Positions 7,048 to 15,819 of a stretch of DNA of 64,000 nt are shown here, one piece after another. Each line of letters starts with the position of its first letter. The first letter of the stretch is position 1. A program made the position numbers and the translations under genes. Under the pieces are notes generated by a model that was given only the letters and a program-made list of their open reading frames with translations, had not been told where the DNA came from and searched no databases. The stretch comes from a bacterium. Its GTDB lineage: Bacteria; Bacteroidota; Ignavibacteria; Ignavibacteriales; Ignavibacteriaceae. The stretch lies in NCBI GenBank assembly GCA_016716565.1, contig JADJWC010000003.1:62001-126000 (forward strand). Direction: 5' to 3'.

Positions 7048-9000
7048 ATGGCCGAGACTAAACGATTTGTTCCCTTCGTCTCCCCTGAAACCTCAATGGC
7101 TGAATTTACCATCCGTGCTTTAATTATTGGTTTGATATTAGCTGTAGTCCTTGGTGCTGCAAACGCGTACCTCGGATTAAAAGCGGGAATGACGATTGCT
7201 GCAACTTATCCCGCAGCAGTAATTGGAATGGTTCTGATAAAGATTATGAAAGGATCCATTCTTGAAGAAAATTTTACTCGAACTGTTGGTTCGATTGGTG
7301 AGTCGATTGCTGCAGGTGCGATTTTTACTTTACCTGCATTCTTCATTGGTGGAATCTGGATTCCATTCTTCACAACTGAGAACTTCTTAATCTCCGTTGC
7401 GATTATGATAGCCGGTGGTATCCTCGGAATTATGTTTGTAGCATTGTTAAGAAGAGTAATGGTTGAAGATGTAGAACTTCCATTTCCTGAATCGGTTGCT
7501 GCTGCTGAAATTCACAAGGCAGGAAGACACGGCACTGGCGGTTCGAAGTTTCTATTTGGAGCGATGGGAATCGGTGCATTGATTCAGATGCTTGGTCAAT
7601 TCAAGCTTTTTGCTACTTCGTGGACATCAATGATAAATATTGGAAAAGGTCATGTGTTTTTCCGTTCGCCTGATGTTAGTCCTGCATATATCGGTGTTGG
7701 TTACATTATCGGTCCAAGACTTGCTTCGCTTAACTTTAGTGGTGGTGTTTTAGCCTGGGGATTGCTTGCACCTACAATTGCATTCTTTAAATATTTTAAC
7801 ACTGAAACCCCCGCAGATTTTGATTGGGCATCCACAATGGTTCAAGTTTGGAAAGATTATGTAAGACCAATTGCAATCGGCGGAATGTTAGTCGGTGCCG
7901 CATTTACACTATGGAGAATGAGAAAAAGTTTGATGGCAGGTATTGCAAGATCAATCAGTGATGTAAAGAAAGCAGCCACAGGTGAACACGTTGAAATTAG
8001 AACCGAAAAGGATATAAGCTTCAATTGGGTTATGATTGGAATACTTGGTACCGCAGTTGCCACATTTTTTATTTATAATTATTTCGCTCAAGATATTTTT
8101 GCTGCATTTGTTGCAACTGTTGTTATGATAATAGCAGGATTTTTCTTCGCAGCTGTTTCTGGATATCTGGTTGGAATTATTGGTTCGAGTAATAATCCTA
8201 TCAGTGGATTAACATTATCGACACTTGTTGTTGCTGCAATTCTGATGGTTGCTCTCGGAATGAAAGGTGAACCTGGAGTTGCCGCTGTGCTTGGGGTAGC
8301 TGCAGTTGTTTGTGTTGCCGCCGCAGTTGCAGGCGAAATGCTTCAGGATTTAAAAGCTGGACATATCCTCGGAGGAACTCCCTGGAAAATGCAGGTTGGA
8401 GATATCATCGGTGTTGTTGTTTCTGCAGCAGTTATGTTTATCCCGCTTTTAATTTTGCACGAAGGTGATATTAAGTCGGGAGGAACTGGATTTGGTGGAG
8501 ATGCTTTACCTGCACCTCAGGCAAGTTTAATGGCAATTCTTTCAAAAGGAATTGTAGCTGGCCAGATGGATTGGATTCTTATCTTTGTTGGAATGCTGAT
8601 GGGTGTTGGATTCATAATGATGAATGTAAAAAGTCCGATGCTGGTGAGTGTTGGAATGTATCTTCCTCTAGGAACGACATTCGCAATTTTCACAGGTGGT
8701 ATGATAAAAGGAATCGTTGAAAAGTATAATGAGAAAAGAAAATTCAATGATGCGCAGAAATCTCGGGTTGAGAATACAGGAATATTACTCGCCGCAGGTT
8801 TAATTGCAGGTGAAGCTTTGATAGGATTACTTTTTGCTGGTTTTGCATTCTGGGAAGTATCGCTCTTTGCAATATTTGCAGAGCCATCATTCATTATCAG
8901 CTTGATTGTATTTGCATTTATCGGATGGCTGCTTGTCAACATTCCATTGAAGAATGCCGGCAAGCCGGATGATCCTGCACCACCGCAGATTTCGATGTAA
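7048..9000 (+). CDS. OPT-family oligopeptide transporter
   Basis: 650 residues with many hydrophobic segments (about 14-16 membrane spans). The start FTIRALIIGLILAVVLGAAN followed by AYLGLKAGMTIAATYPAAVI (near 45-64) is the classic entry motif of bacterial OPT transporters, and NFTRTVGSIGESIAAGAIFT (near 76-95) is another family signature. It is predicted to import oligopeptides with cations across the inner membrane. It is followed by a hairpin terminator, a PqqD-like gene and pepD, which supports a role in peptide uptake linked to intracellular hydrolysis. AAGGAG precedes the ATG. Confidence 0.95.
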   Translation: MAETKRFVPFVSPETSMAEFTIRALIIGLILAVVLGAANAYLGLKAGMTIAATYPAAVIGMVLIKIMKGSILEENFTRTVGSIGESIAAGAIFTLPAFFIGGIWIPFFTTENFLISVAIMIAGGILGIMFVALLRRVMVEDVELPFPESVAAAEIHKAGRHGTGGSKFLFGAMGIGALIQMLGQFKLFATSWTSMINIGKGHVFFRSPDVSPAYIGVGYIIGPRLASLNFSGGVLAWGLLAPTIAFFKYFNTETPADFDWASTMVQVWKDYVRPIAIGGMLVGAAFTLWRMRKSLMAGIARSISDVKKAATGEHVEIRTEKDISFNWVMIGILGTAVATFFIYNYFAQDIFAAFVATVVMIIAGFFFAAVSGYLVGIIGSSNNPISGLTLSTLVVAAILMVALGMKGEPGVAAVLGVAAVVCVAAAVAGEMLQDLKAGHILGGTPWKMQVGDIIGVVVSAAVMFIPLLILHEGDIKSGGTGFGGDALPAPQASLMAILSKGIVAGQMDWILIFVGMLMGVGFIMMNVKSPMLVSVGMYLPLGTTFAIFTGGMIKGIVEKYNEKRKFNDAQKSRVENTGILLAAGLIAGEALIGLLFAGFAFWEVSLFAIFAEPSFIISLIVFAFIGWLLVNIPLKNAGKPDDPAPPQISM

Positions 9001-9014
9001 TTATTTTATAAAAT

Positions 9015-9046
9015 GGAGCGTTCCGGAAGGAGCGCTCCTTGTATTT
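9015..9046 (+). terminator. Hairpin after the OPT gene
   Basis: GGAGCG (9015-9020) pairs with CGCTCC (9033-9038) around a 12-base loop and is followed by TTGTATTTTT. It lies 15 bases after the OPT stop, fitting a Rho-independent terminator, possibly leaky because the next gene begins right after it. Confidence 0.65.
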
Positions 9047-9051
9047 TTAGT

Positions 9052-9426
9052 ATGGAGCTATCTTTCAAAGAACGAAAAAAAATCTTAAAGAACAGTAACA
9101 CTCTTGATCTAACTCCGTTTAAACTCTTTTCAGAGGAAGTAGATAAAGAAAAGCAGGTAACAGTAATCGTTCCAAAATTTAAAAATGAATTTGCAAAAAA
9201 GTTAATTGTTCCGAGAATTAAATCAGCTGATTTTAGAATTAAATTAGAGAAATTTGGCTCAGCAGTCTGGATGAATTTGGATGGTAAAAAGAATGTGCAG
9301 GAAATAATTAAAATTGTTTCGGAGAAATTTGGTGAAGAGCTTATCCAGCCGGAAGAAAGAGTTTCTAAATTTATATTTCAACTTTATGAACAAAAATTAA
9401 TATCCTTTAACGAAATAAACAGATAG
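9052..9426 (+). CDS. PqqD-like small protein
   Basis: 124 residues from ATG 9052. An in-frame ATG at 9013 is rejected because it lies on the edge of the OPT terminator hairpin. The C-terminal two-thirds resembles the PqqD fold: RIKLEKFGSAVWMNLDGKKN near 65-84, then VQEIIKIVSEKFGEELIQPEERVSKFI with a winged-helix-like pattern. PqqD proteins hand peptide substrates to radical-SAM maturases. No radical-SAM gene or precursor peptide is visible here, so its role next to a peptide transporter is unknown. It lies just upstream of pepD and may share its transcript. Confidence 0.7.
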   Translation: MELSFKERKKILKNSNTLDLTPFKLFSEEVDKEKQVTVIVPKFKNEFAKKLIVPRIKSADFRIKLEKFGSAVWMNLDGKKNVQEIIKIVSEKFGEELIQPEERVSKFIFQLYEQKLISFNEINR

Positions 9427-9435
9427 GAGAAAACC

Positions 9436-10899
9436 ATGGGAAATGTATTGGGTCATCTTGAACCAAAATTAGTATGGCACCACTTTGAAGAGATTTGTAA
9501 ATATCCTCGTCCTTCAAAAAAAGAAGAGAAGATTGCTGAATATGTACTTTCAGTTGGAAATCGACTCGGTCTTCAGACTGAAAAAGATAAGTTCGGAAAT
9601 ATTCTCATCCGAAAACCTGCAACACCTGGTAAAGAAAATTTAATGACAGTTGCGCTTCAGGGACACATTGATATGGTTTGTGAATCGAACAGAGGTGTTG
9701 AGCACGATTTTGATAACGATCCAATTCAGCCATACATTGATGGTGATTGGGTAAAAGCAAAAGGCACAACGCTCGGTGCTGATAACGGAATTGGAGTTGC
9801 CGCAGCATTAGCAGTTCTCGAATCAAAAGATATTCAGCATGGTCCGCTTGAAGCTTTATTCACTCTTGATGAAGAAACAGGATTAACAGGTGCATCGAGC
9901 TTAAAGAAAGGCTGGATGAAAGCTGACATTCTTATCAATATGGATTCCGAAGAATTGGGAACAATATTCATCGGTTGTTCTGGCGGAAAAAATACTGCAG
10001 CTAAAATTAAAGCAAAATGGGAAAAAGCGCCGAAGAATTATTCTTCGTTTGAATTGAAAGTAGCTGGATTAAAGGGCGGACACTCCGGTCTTGAAATACA
10101 CGTCGGGAGAGGAAACGCCGTTAAAATTTTAAATAGATTGATCTTTGAATATTCTGCTGAGAACACTTTGAAACTTGCATCAATCAACGGTGGAAACAAA
10201 CACAATGCAATTCCAAGAGAGGCATTTGCTGTTGTTGCAGTTCCAAAGAAAGATGAAAAATCGTTAAAGAAATTTGTTTCAAAGTTCAATGATAAAGTTA
10301 AAGCAGAATTTGCAGCAGTTGATGCTGATTTACATGTTGATGCAGAAAAACATGCTATGCCTGAAAAATTTATGGATGACAAAACTCAAAAACGATTGGT
10401 TAATGCTATTTACGCTATACCACACGGTGTTGTGAAAATGTCGAATGATATTCCTGGTCTGGTTGAAACTTCAAACAATCTTGCAGTTGTTGAAACTGTT
10501 GGTAAGCACATTAATTTTGTGACCAGTCAGAGAAGTTCTGTTGCATCGGAAAATGTTGACATAACAAATATGGTTACTTCAATCTTTGTACTTGCTGGAG
10601 CTGAAATTTCTTATGGCGATGGTTATCCCGGATGGAAACCTGATATTAATTCAGATATTTTAAAAGTATTCAAGTCTACTTTTAATCAAATGTACGGCAA
10701 AGAACCACACGTGACTGCAATACATGCTGGACTCGAATGCGGAATCATTGGAGAGAAATATCCTGAGATGGATATGATTTCATTCGGACCAACAATGTTC
10801 GGCGTTCACTCACCGGATGAGAAACTGCAAATCTCAACTGTGCCTGAGTTTTACAACCAGCTTGTGAATGTATTGAAAAATATTCCGTCAAAAAATTAA
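9436..10899 (+). CDS. pepD: Cytosolic nonspecific dipeptidase (M20C, PepD-like)
   Basis: 487 residues, the usual PepD length. This metal-dependent enzyme cleaves dipeptides with broad specificity, including aminoacyl-histidine. M20 metal-site motifs are visible: LQGHIDMV near residues 74-81, LGADNGIGVAAALAVLE near 113-129, LFTLDEETGLTGA near 142-154 and NMDSEE near 168-173. A late histidine site occurs in IHAGLECGIIG and FGPTMFGVHSPDE. AGGAG occurs eight bases before the ATG. Placement after OPT suggests it hydrolyses imported peptides. Confidence 0.95.
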   Translation: MGNVLGHLEPKLVWHHFEEICKYPRPSKKEEKIAEYVLSVGNRLGLQTEKDKFGNILIRKPATPGKENLMTVALQGHIDMVCESNRGVEHDFDNDPIQPYIDGDWVKAKGTTLGADNGIGVAAALAVLESKDIQHGPLEALFTLDEETGLTGASSLKKGWMKADILINMDSEELGTIFIGCSGGKNTAAKIKAKWEKAPKNYSSFELKVAGLKGGHSGLEIHVGRGNAVKILNRLIFEYSAENTLKLASINGGNKHNAIPREAFAVVAVPKKDEKSLKKFVSKFNDKVKAEFAAVDADLHVDAEKHAMPEKFMDDKTQKRLVNAIYAIPHGVVKMSNDIPGLVETSNNLAVVETVGKHINFVTSQRSSVASENVDITNMVTSIFVLAGAEISYGDGYPGWKPDINSDILKVFKSTFNQMYGKEPHVTAIHAGLECGIIGEKYPEMDMISFGPTMFGVHSPDEKLQISTVPEFYNQLVNVLKNIPSKN

Positions 10900-10906
10900 T
10901 TCGTCA

Positions 10907-10947
10907 AAATCAGGAGTGAGCAATCCGGTTTGCTCCTGATTTTTTTC
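10907..10947 (+). terminator. Strong Rho-independent terminator after pepD
   Basis: AAATCAGGAG pairs with CTCCTGATTT, with GCAA/TTTGC extending the stem, followed by a run of T residues (10940-10946). It lies directly after pepD and separates it from the MFS gene. Confidence 0.9.
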
Positions 10948-10977
10948 AAATCATCTCCTCTTCAAAATGAGTTTAAA

Positions 10978-12333
10978 ATGGAATCAATCTCAGCCAATCA
11001 GATAAAAGAGCCAACTCCGATTTACCGCTGGTCAGTTTTAGTTTTCGTAAGTCTTGCGATGTTCGGCAATTATTATATCTATGACAGCATCGCACCTGTA
11101 TTTGATTTGCTTTCATCTCAACTGAATTTCACTGATCAGCAGCTCGGTCTTCTGTATACTGTGTATAGTATAGCTGCAATAATAGTTTTATTGATCGGTG
11201 GATTCATTATTGACAAATTTGGAACGAAGAAATCAATCCTGGTTTTTGCACTTATCTGCTTACTTGCTGCTTTAATTACTGCTGCTACGAGTGAATTTTA
11301 TATTATGATGGCTGGAAGATTTATCCTTGGTATTGGCGCGGAGCCATTGATAGTTGCAGTTACTACAGCACTCGCAAAATGGTTCAAAGGAAAAACATTA
11401 AGTCTTGCCTTTGGTTTGAATCTTACAATTGCCAGACTTGGTTCCTGGTCAGCTGATTTATCTCCCGGATGGGCTCGTCCGTTTTATGAAAATTGGCAGG
11501 ACCCGCTTTGGTTGGCGACCGCAATAGCAGGAATATCGGTTGCTGGTGCGATTCTCTATTGGGCAATGGAAAGTTCTGCCGAAAGAAGATATAATTTAGG
11601 TTCTGCGGGCGAAACAGATAAGTTCGAAATGAAAGGATTGTATTCATTCAGCAAATCATACTGGTATATTGTTGCACTATGTGTTGTTTTCTATTCAACG
11701 GTTTTTCCGTTCCGCGCATTTGCAATTTATTATTTTCAACAAGCACACGGATTAGAAAGAGATGCTGCTGGAATATTGAATAGTCTGTTGCCACTTTCTG
11801 CTATGATTGCTACACCACTTTTTGGTCTTTGGGTTGATCGAGTTGGAAAAAGATCCCTATTTATGATTGTTGGTACAATAATTTTGTTCCCGCTTTTTTT
11901 GGTAGTCACATACATGCCGCCAGGTGAATTAATTTCAGTAACTGTTCCACTCATTGGCAGCGGCAATATTCCACTCACTTTGCTGATAGTAATGGTACTT
12001 CTTGGAATTTCATTTTCGATGATACCGGCAGTTATGTGGCCTTCTGTTGCATATATAGTTGAACAGAAAAGATTAGGTTCAGGATATTCGTTAATGACGC
12101 TTTGCCAGCAGGTAGGAATGGCGGTAATTCCCTGGCTTATTGGTTTTCTTAATGACGCATTCTCTGCCGGACCAGAAAATCCCGATGGATACGCTCCGGG
12201 AATGTGGGTATTCACAGCACTTGCATCACTGGGTTTGTTCTTTTCATTTATGTTGTGGAAAACAGAAACAGGTCCGGGTGCGCATGGTTTGGAAACTATC
12301 ACTTCAAAAACAGGTTTGGGAGAGAAGAAATAG
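10978..12333 (+). CDS. MFS transporter
   Basis: 451 residues from ATG 10978. An in-frame start at 10930 is rejected because it lies inside the pepD terminator. About 12 hydrophobic spans are visible, with a cytoplasmic break near the middle. The loop GGFIIDKFGTKKS between spans 2 and 3 is MFS motif A, and FGLWVDRVGKRS is its second-half counterpart. The substrate cannot be read from the sequence. Neighbouring peptide-handling genes make a peptide, amino-acid or organic-acid carrier plausible, which is inference only. Confidence 0.9.
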   Translation: MESISANQIKEPTPIYRWSVLVFVSLAMFGNYYIYDSIAPVFDLLSSQLNFTDQQLGLLYTVYSIAAIIVLLIGGFIIDKFGTKKSILVFALICLLAALITAATSEFYIMMAGRFILGIGAEPLIVAVTTALAKWFKGKTLSLAFGLNLTIARLGSWSADLSPGWARPFYENWQDPLWLATAIAGISVAGAILYWAMESSAERRYNLGSAGETDKFEMKGLYSFSKSYWYIVALCVVFYSTVFPFRAFAIYYFQQAHGLERDAAGILNSLLPLSAMIATPLFGLWVDRVGKRSLFMIVGTIILFPLFLVVTYMPPGELISVTVPLIGSGNIPLTLLIVMVLLGISFSMIPAVMWPSVAYIVEQKRLGSGYSLMTLCQQVGMAVIPWLIGFLNDAFSAGPENPDGYAPGMWVFTALASLGLFFSFMLWKTETGPGAHGLETITSKTGLGEKK

Positions 12334-12439
12334 TATTATCTGTTTGAAGGTAATTTTAAATGCCGAATATTTTTTGCTTAATGACTGTAATAATTGGTCA
12401 CTATTCTGTAAGTTGAATTAAAGGTTTTATTACTTAGCT

Positions 12440-13189
12440 ATGCTTAATTATTTTAAGAAAATATTTTTTCTGCTGCTGTTATTCAATTCATTTCACATCA
12501 TCAATGCACAAACATTTGGGTTTGGTTGCCTTGGTTTTGTTGGAGGCTATGGAGGATATTCTTATCAAAATTACAATCCTGCAGGATTAAATGATTACAT
12601 CGAATACTGGAATTCTCTCGAGTTCGTTCATTCACCCCTTGATGAATTTTCTTCTGCAGATGGCTACAGATTAGGGCTAAATTTTTTCCGCGCAACTTTT
12701 GAGAACAAAATCATAGTTACTGCGAAAGGATTTTATCAGTATCTGAGTGAAAAAAATAAAGCAACTGTTGGAGGCAGTACCAATACCGACAATCACACAA
12801 TGGACTTGACTTTAAAAAGCTGGTCATTGGGTTTTGATGTTGGCTGGGAATTTACAAAAGTAGTAAGCTGGAAAATTCTCGATGGTTCACTTAATTTTAA
12901 CAATGCTACTCTTACACAAACTACCGATCTTCCAGGCGAATCAGATGTAAAAAAATATAAAAGCGATTCCGGTGTTATAGGCTATTCAGTGGGAACAGGA
13001 ATCATTGTTGCAATAATCAAAGATTATATTAGCGTTGAAGGACTTGCGGGTTATAACCATATTGTAATTGATAATTTGTATAACGAAAACGGCGACTCTT
13101 TCCTGGATTTAAATTATAAAAATAAATTCATCGAATCAGGCGGTTTCTCTGCTGTGATTCAACTCAATATTGGTTTTCCGCTTCTTTAA
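12440..13189 (+). CDS. Exported protein, probable outer-membrane beta-barrel
   Basis: 249 residues with a signal peptide (FFLLLLFNSFHIINAQ, about residues 9-24). The mature protein alternates short beta-strands with glycine and aromatic residues (FGFGCLGFVGGYGGYSYQ, RLGLNFFRATFENKIIVTAKGFYQY, GFSAVIQLNIGFPLL) and ends in a strand, as outer-membrane barrels do. I do not recognise the family. It lies 21 bases upstream of the M29-like aminopeptidase gene and may share its transcript. Confidence 0.65.
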   Translation: MLNYFKKIFFLLLLFNSFHIINAQTFGFGCLGFVGGYGGYSYQNYNPAGLNDYIEYWNSLEFVHSPLDEFSSADGYRLGLNFFRATFENKIIVTAKGFYQYLSEKNKATVGGSTNTDNHTMDLTLKSWSLGFDVGWEFTKVVSWKILDGSLNFNNATLTQTTDLPGESDVKKYKSDSGVIGYSVGTGIIVAIIKDYISVEGLAGYNHIVIDNLYNENGDSFLDLNYKNKFIESGGFSAVIQLNIGFPLL

Positions 13190-13209
13190 ATAATTCAAAT
13201 GGGGTTAAT

Positions 13210-14175
13210 ATGAAAAAACTTACTAAACTCGATACTGCATCCCAGATTGTAATACGTGATTGTATGGGCGCAAAAAAGAATGAAAAGATTCTTGTTATAA
13301 CTGATGAACTTAAAAGAGAGATAGGTCTATCGCTTTATGAAAATGCAATCAGGTTGGGTTACTTTGCATTACTCGTTGAAATGAAGTCAGGAAAAATAAA
13401 TGGAGAAGAACCATCTCCTGAAGTTGCTGAAATGATGCAAAAGTTTGATGTGGTTTTTTGTCCGACTGCAAAGTCATTAACACATACAGACGCAAGAAGA
13501 GCAGCATCTGCAAAGGGAGTGCGCATTGCAACATTTCCGGGAATCACTAAAGATGTAATGATCCGCGGAATGAATGCGGATTATAAATCCATTTCAAAAA
13601 GAACTGTCAAACTAACTCAACTTTTGGAAACGGGGAGTGAAATCCGGGTTACAGCACCTGCCGGAACAGATATTTCTTTCAGCATCAAGGGAAGAAAAGG
13701 ATATGCAAGCAAAGGATTGTTTCATGCAAAAGGTGAAAGCGGAAATCTTCCAACAGGCGAAGCTTTTTTAGCGCCAGTTGAAGGAACTTCAAATGGTGTT
13801 TTCGTTACAGATGGTTCCTTTGCTGGATTAGGATTGATCAAAAAAACGAATATCAGAATCGAAGTCGAACATGGTTATGCAACAAAGATAACAGGAGGAG
13901 CAATTGCAAAAAAACTAACTAAAATGCTAGATGCTGTTGGAAAAGATGCAAGAAATATCGCTGAGTTTGGAATCGGTACAAACGACTCGGCAAAACTAAG
14001 CGGCATTCTGCTGGAAGACGAAAAAGTTATGGGAACGATTCACATTGCGCTTGGAAATAATGTTTCGATGGGTGGAAGCGTAAATGTTCCGATTCATCTT
14101 GATGGAGTTGTGAAAAAACCAACAGTTTGGATGGATGGAAAGCTGTTGATGAAAGATGGGAAATTGTTAGTCTGA
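13210..14175 (+). CDS. M29-like (thermophilic-type) aminopeptidase
   Basis: 321 residues resembling the M29 leucyl aminopeptidase family of two-metal exopeptidases. Possible metal-ligand regions are GNLPTGEAFLAPVEGTSNG near 178-196, VEHGYATKITGG near 220-231 (one E and one H), EFGIGTN near 256-262 and LLEDEKVMGTIHIALGNN near 271-288. Family length is usually 350-410, so this belongs to a shorter branch and activity is inferred. GGGG lies six bases before the ATG. Together with OPT and PepD it suggests a peptide-catabolism neighbourhood. A terminator follows at once. Confidence 0.82.
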   Translation: MKKLTKLDTASQIVIRDCMGAKKNEKILVITDELKREIGLSLYENAIRLGYFALLVEMKSGKINGEEPSPEVAEMMQKFDVVFCPTAKSLTHTDARRAASAKGVRIATFPGITKDVMIRGMNADYKSISKRTVKLTQLLETGSEIRVTAPAGTDISFSIKGRKGYASKGLFHAKGESGNLPTGEAFLAPVEGTSNGVFVTDGSFAGLGLIKKTNIRIEVEHGYATKITGGAIAKKLTKMLDAVGKDARNIAEFGIGTNDSAKLSGILLEDEKVMGTIHIALGNNVSMGGSVNVPIHLDGVVKKPTVWMDGKLLMKDGKLLV

Positions 14176-14200
14176 TTAAAAACAAATCATTGATTATTTG

Positions 14201-14225
14201 CCCCGAATATATTCGGGGTTTTTTA
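14201..14225 (+). terminator. Rho-independent terminator after the aminopeptidase gene
   Basis: CCCCGAAT (14201-14208) pairs with ATTCGGGG (14211-14218) and is followed by TTTTTT. An 8-bp GC-rich stem with a T run is a textbook terminator. Confidence 0.92.
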
Positions 14226-14284
14226 TTCATTCCTTTCTTATTCACAATTCAATCTTTAATTTTAAGGTGAATATTTTAATTAAA

Positions 14285-14860
14285 ATGAAACGAAAAATGT
14301 CCTTACTTCCAATCACGCTTTGCGGTGATAAAATATTAAGAAAGAAAACAGCATTAGTAACCGATATCGATGATAAAACAATTGGTATCATAGCCGATAT
14401 GTTCGAAACGATGAGGAATGCCAATGGTGTTGGACTCGCGGCAAACCAGATTGGTTTGAACAAACAAATTTTTGTTGTTGATGTTTCTCCCGTGGAGGGT
14501 TATGAAAAATACAAACCCATTGCGATGATTAATCCTCGGATAGTATCGAAATCTGAAGAAACCAATTCAATCGAAGAAGGATGTTTAAGTATTCCGGAAA
14601 TTCGCGAAGAATTAATGCGACCAAAAAGTGTTTTCGTTTCTTTTTATGATGTAAATATGAAAGAACACACTATCGAAGCTGACGAACTATTTGCACGAGT
14701 AATCCAGCACGAGTATGATCATCTCCAGGGAGTTTTGTTTATTGATTATTTTAATGACGATTTAAAGAAACGTTACAAAAAACATCTTGAACGAATAAAA
14801 AAAAGGAAGCTGGATTTTGATTACCCGATTAGTGAATCCACAGACTATCTGATAAAGTAA
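14285..14860 (+). CDS. def: Peptide deformylase
   Basis: Removes the N-formyl group from new proteins using a bound metal (usually Fe2+). The three PDF motifs are present in order: GVGLAANQIGL, EEGCLSIPE (the Cys metal ligand) and QHEYDHLQG (two His ligands and the catalytic Glu). The start is placed at ATG 14285, with 14297 (MSLLPITLCGDK) also possible. An in-frame ATG at 14198 is rejected because it lies within the upstream terminator. The gene sits seven bases before fmt, the classic def-fmt pair in which Fmt adds the formyl group that Def later removes. Confidence 0.97.
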   Translation: MKRKMSLLPITLCGDKILRKKTALVTDIDDKTIGIIADMFETMRNANGVGLAANQIGLNKQIFVVDVSPVEGYEKYKPIAMINPRIVSKSEETNSIEEGCLSIPEIREELMRPKSVFVSFYDVNMKEHTIEADELFARVIQHEYDHLQGVLFIDYFNDDLKKRYKKHLERIKKRKLDFDYPISESTDYLIK

Positions 14861-14866
14861 GTTGAT

Positions 14867-15769
14867 ATGAATATCATATTCATGGGCACTCCGGAATTTT
14901 CACTACCATCACTCAAAACTCTACTTGAAAGCAAACACAAAATTTTAGCAGTAATTACTCAACCTGACAAAATTAGAGGAAGAGGACAGAAAGTTTCATT
15001 CACTCCTATTAAACAATTTGCAGTTAATAATAACATTCCTGTTTATCAACCAGAAAAGTTAAAAGGAAATGAAGAATTCATTAATCAAATGAAATCACTT
15101 CAGCCGGATCTTTTTGTTGTTGTTGCATTCAGAATTTTACCGAAAGAAATTTTTGAAATTCCGAAGTTTGGTTCATTCAATCTGCATGGTTCGTATCTTC
15201 CTAAATATCGAGGTGCAGCACCAATCCAGTGGGCTTTAATAGATGGCGAAACTGAAACAGGATTAACTACATTCAAACTTGCCGAGAAAGTAGATACGGG
15301 AAATATTTATTTACAGGAAAAAATAAAGATTTATCCGGACGATGACTTCGGAACTTTGCACGATAGAATGAGTGAGCTTGGTGCAAATATGGTTCTTGAG
15401 ACAGTTAACCTTATCGAAAGCGGAAAGTATGAATTGAAAGTTCAGGACGATTCCGTTGCTTCTCCGGCTCCGAAAATTACAAAAGAAATTTGTTTGCTTA
15501 ATTGGAACAAATCTGCACAAGAAATTCATAATCTAGTAAGAGGATTATCTCCTTATCCTGCAGCTTTTTTTATTTATGACGAAAAAGTTATAAAGGTTTA
15601 CAAAACTGAAGTTGTTGAAAGAAACGATCTCAAACCATTTCAAATTGAACAATCCAAAAAAGAATTGATAATCGGCTGCAAAAAAAATGCATTGAAAATA
15701 CTCGAACTCCAGCAGGAAGGAAGAAAGAGAATGAGCGCTGAAGAATTTTTGAGAGGGTTTAGTTTTTAG
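14867..15769 (+). CDS. fmt: Methionyl-tRNA formyltransferase
   Basis: Transfers a formyl group from 10-formyl-tetrahydrofolate to methionyl-tRNA for translation initiation. The 300 residues begin with the Rossmann-like MNIIFMGTPEFSLPSL. The formyltransferase site is FNLHGSYLPKYRGAAPIQWA (about residues 105-124) with the invariant HGSxLPxYRGAAP pattern, followed by GETETGLTTFKL and the C-terminal OB-like domain from about residue 205. It lies directly after def and is probably translated from the same mRNA. Confidence 0.97.
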   Translation: MNIIFMGTPEFSLPSLKTLLESKHKILAVITQPDKIRGRGQKVSFTPIKQFAVNNNIPVYQPEKLKGNEEFINQMKSLQPDLFVVVAFRILPKEIFEIPKFGSFNLHGSYLPKYRGAAPIQWALIDGETETGLTTFKLAEKVDTGNIYLQEKIKIYPDDDFGTLHDRMSELGANMVLETVNLIESGKYELKVQDDSVASPAPKITKEICLLNWNKSAQEIHNLVRGLSPYPAAFFIYDEKVIKVYKTEVVERNDLKPFQIEQSKKELIIGCKKNALKILELQQEGRKRMSAEEFLRGFSF

Positions 15770-15819
15770 AATAATTTTTTAACACTTTATTATTTTCATA
15801 CCACCCTATTTTTAAATTA

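Noticed and set aside
8517..8963. 148-codon ORF opposite the OPT gene
   Set aside because: It is a reverse-strand shadow of a conserved transporter, with no ribosome-binding site or known motif.
9013..9051. Upstream start of the PqqD-like gene
   Set aside because: This stretch forms the OPT terminator hairpin, and the later Met fits the domain start.
10930..10977. Upstream start of the MFS gene
   Set aside because: It lies within the pepD terminator, and the extra residues do not look like a transporter N-terminus.
11736..12302. 188-codon ORF opposite the MFS gene
   Set aside because: It is a reverse-strand shadow of hydrophobic transporter codons.
14198..14284. Upstream extension of peptide deformylase
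   Set aside because: It begins within the terminator hairpin of the preceding gene.
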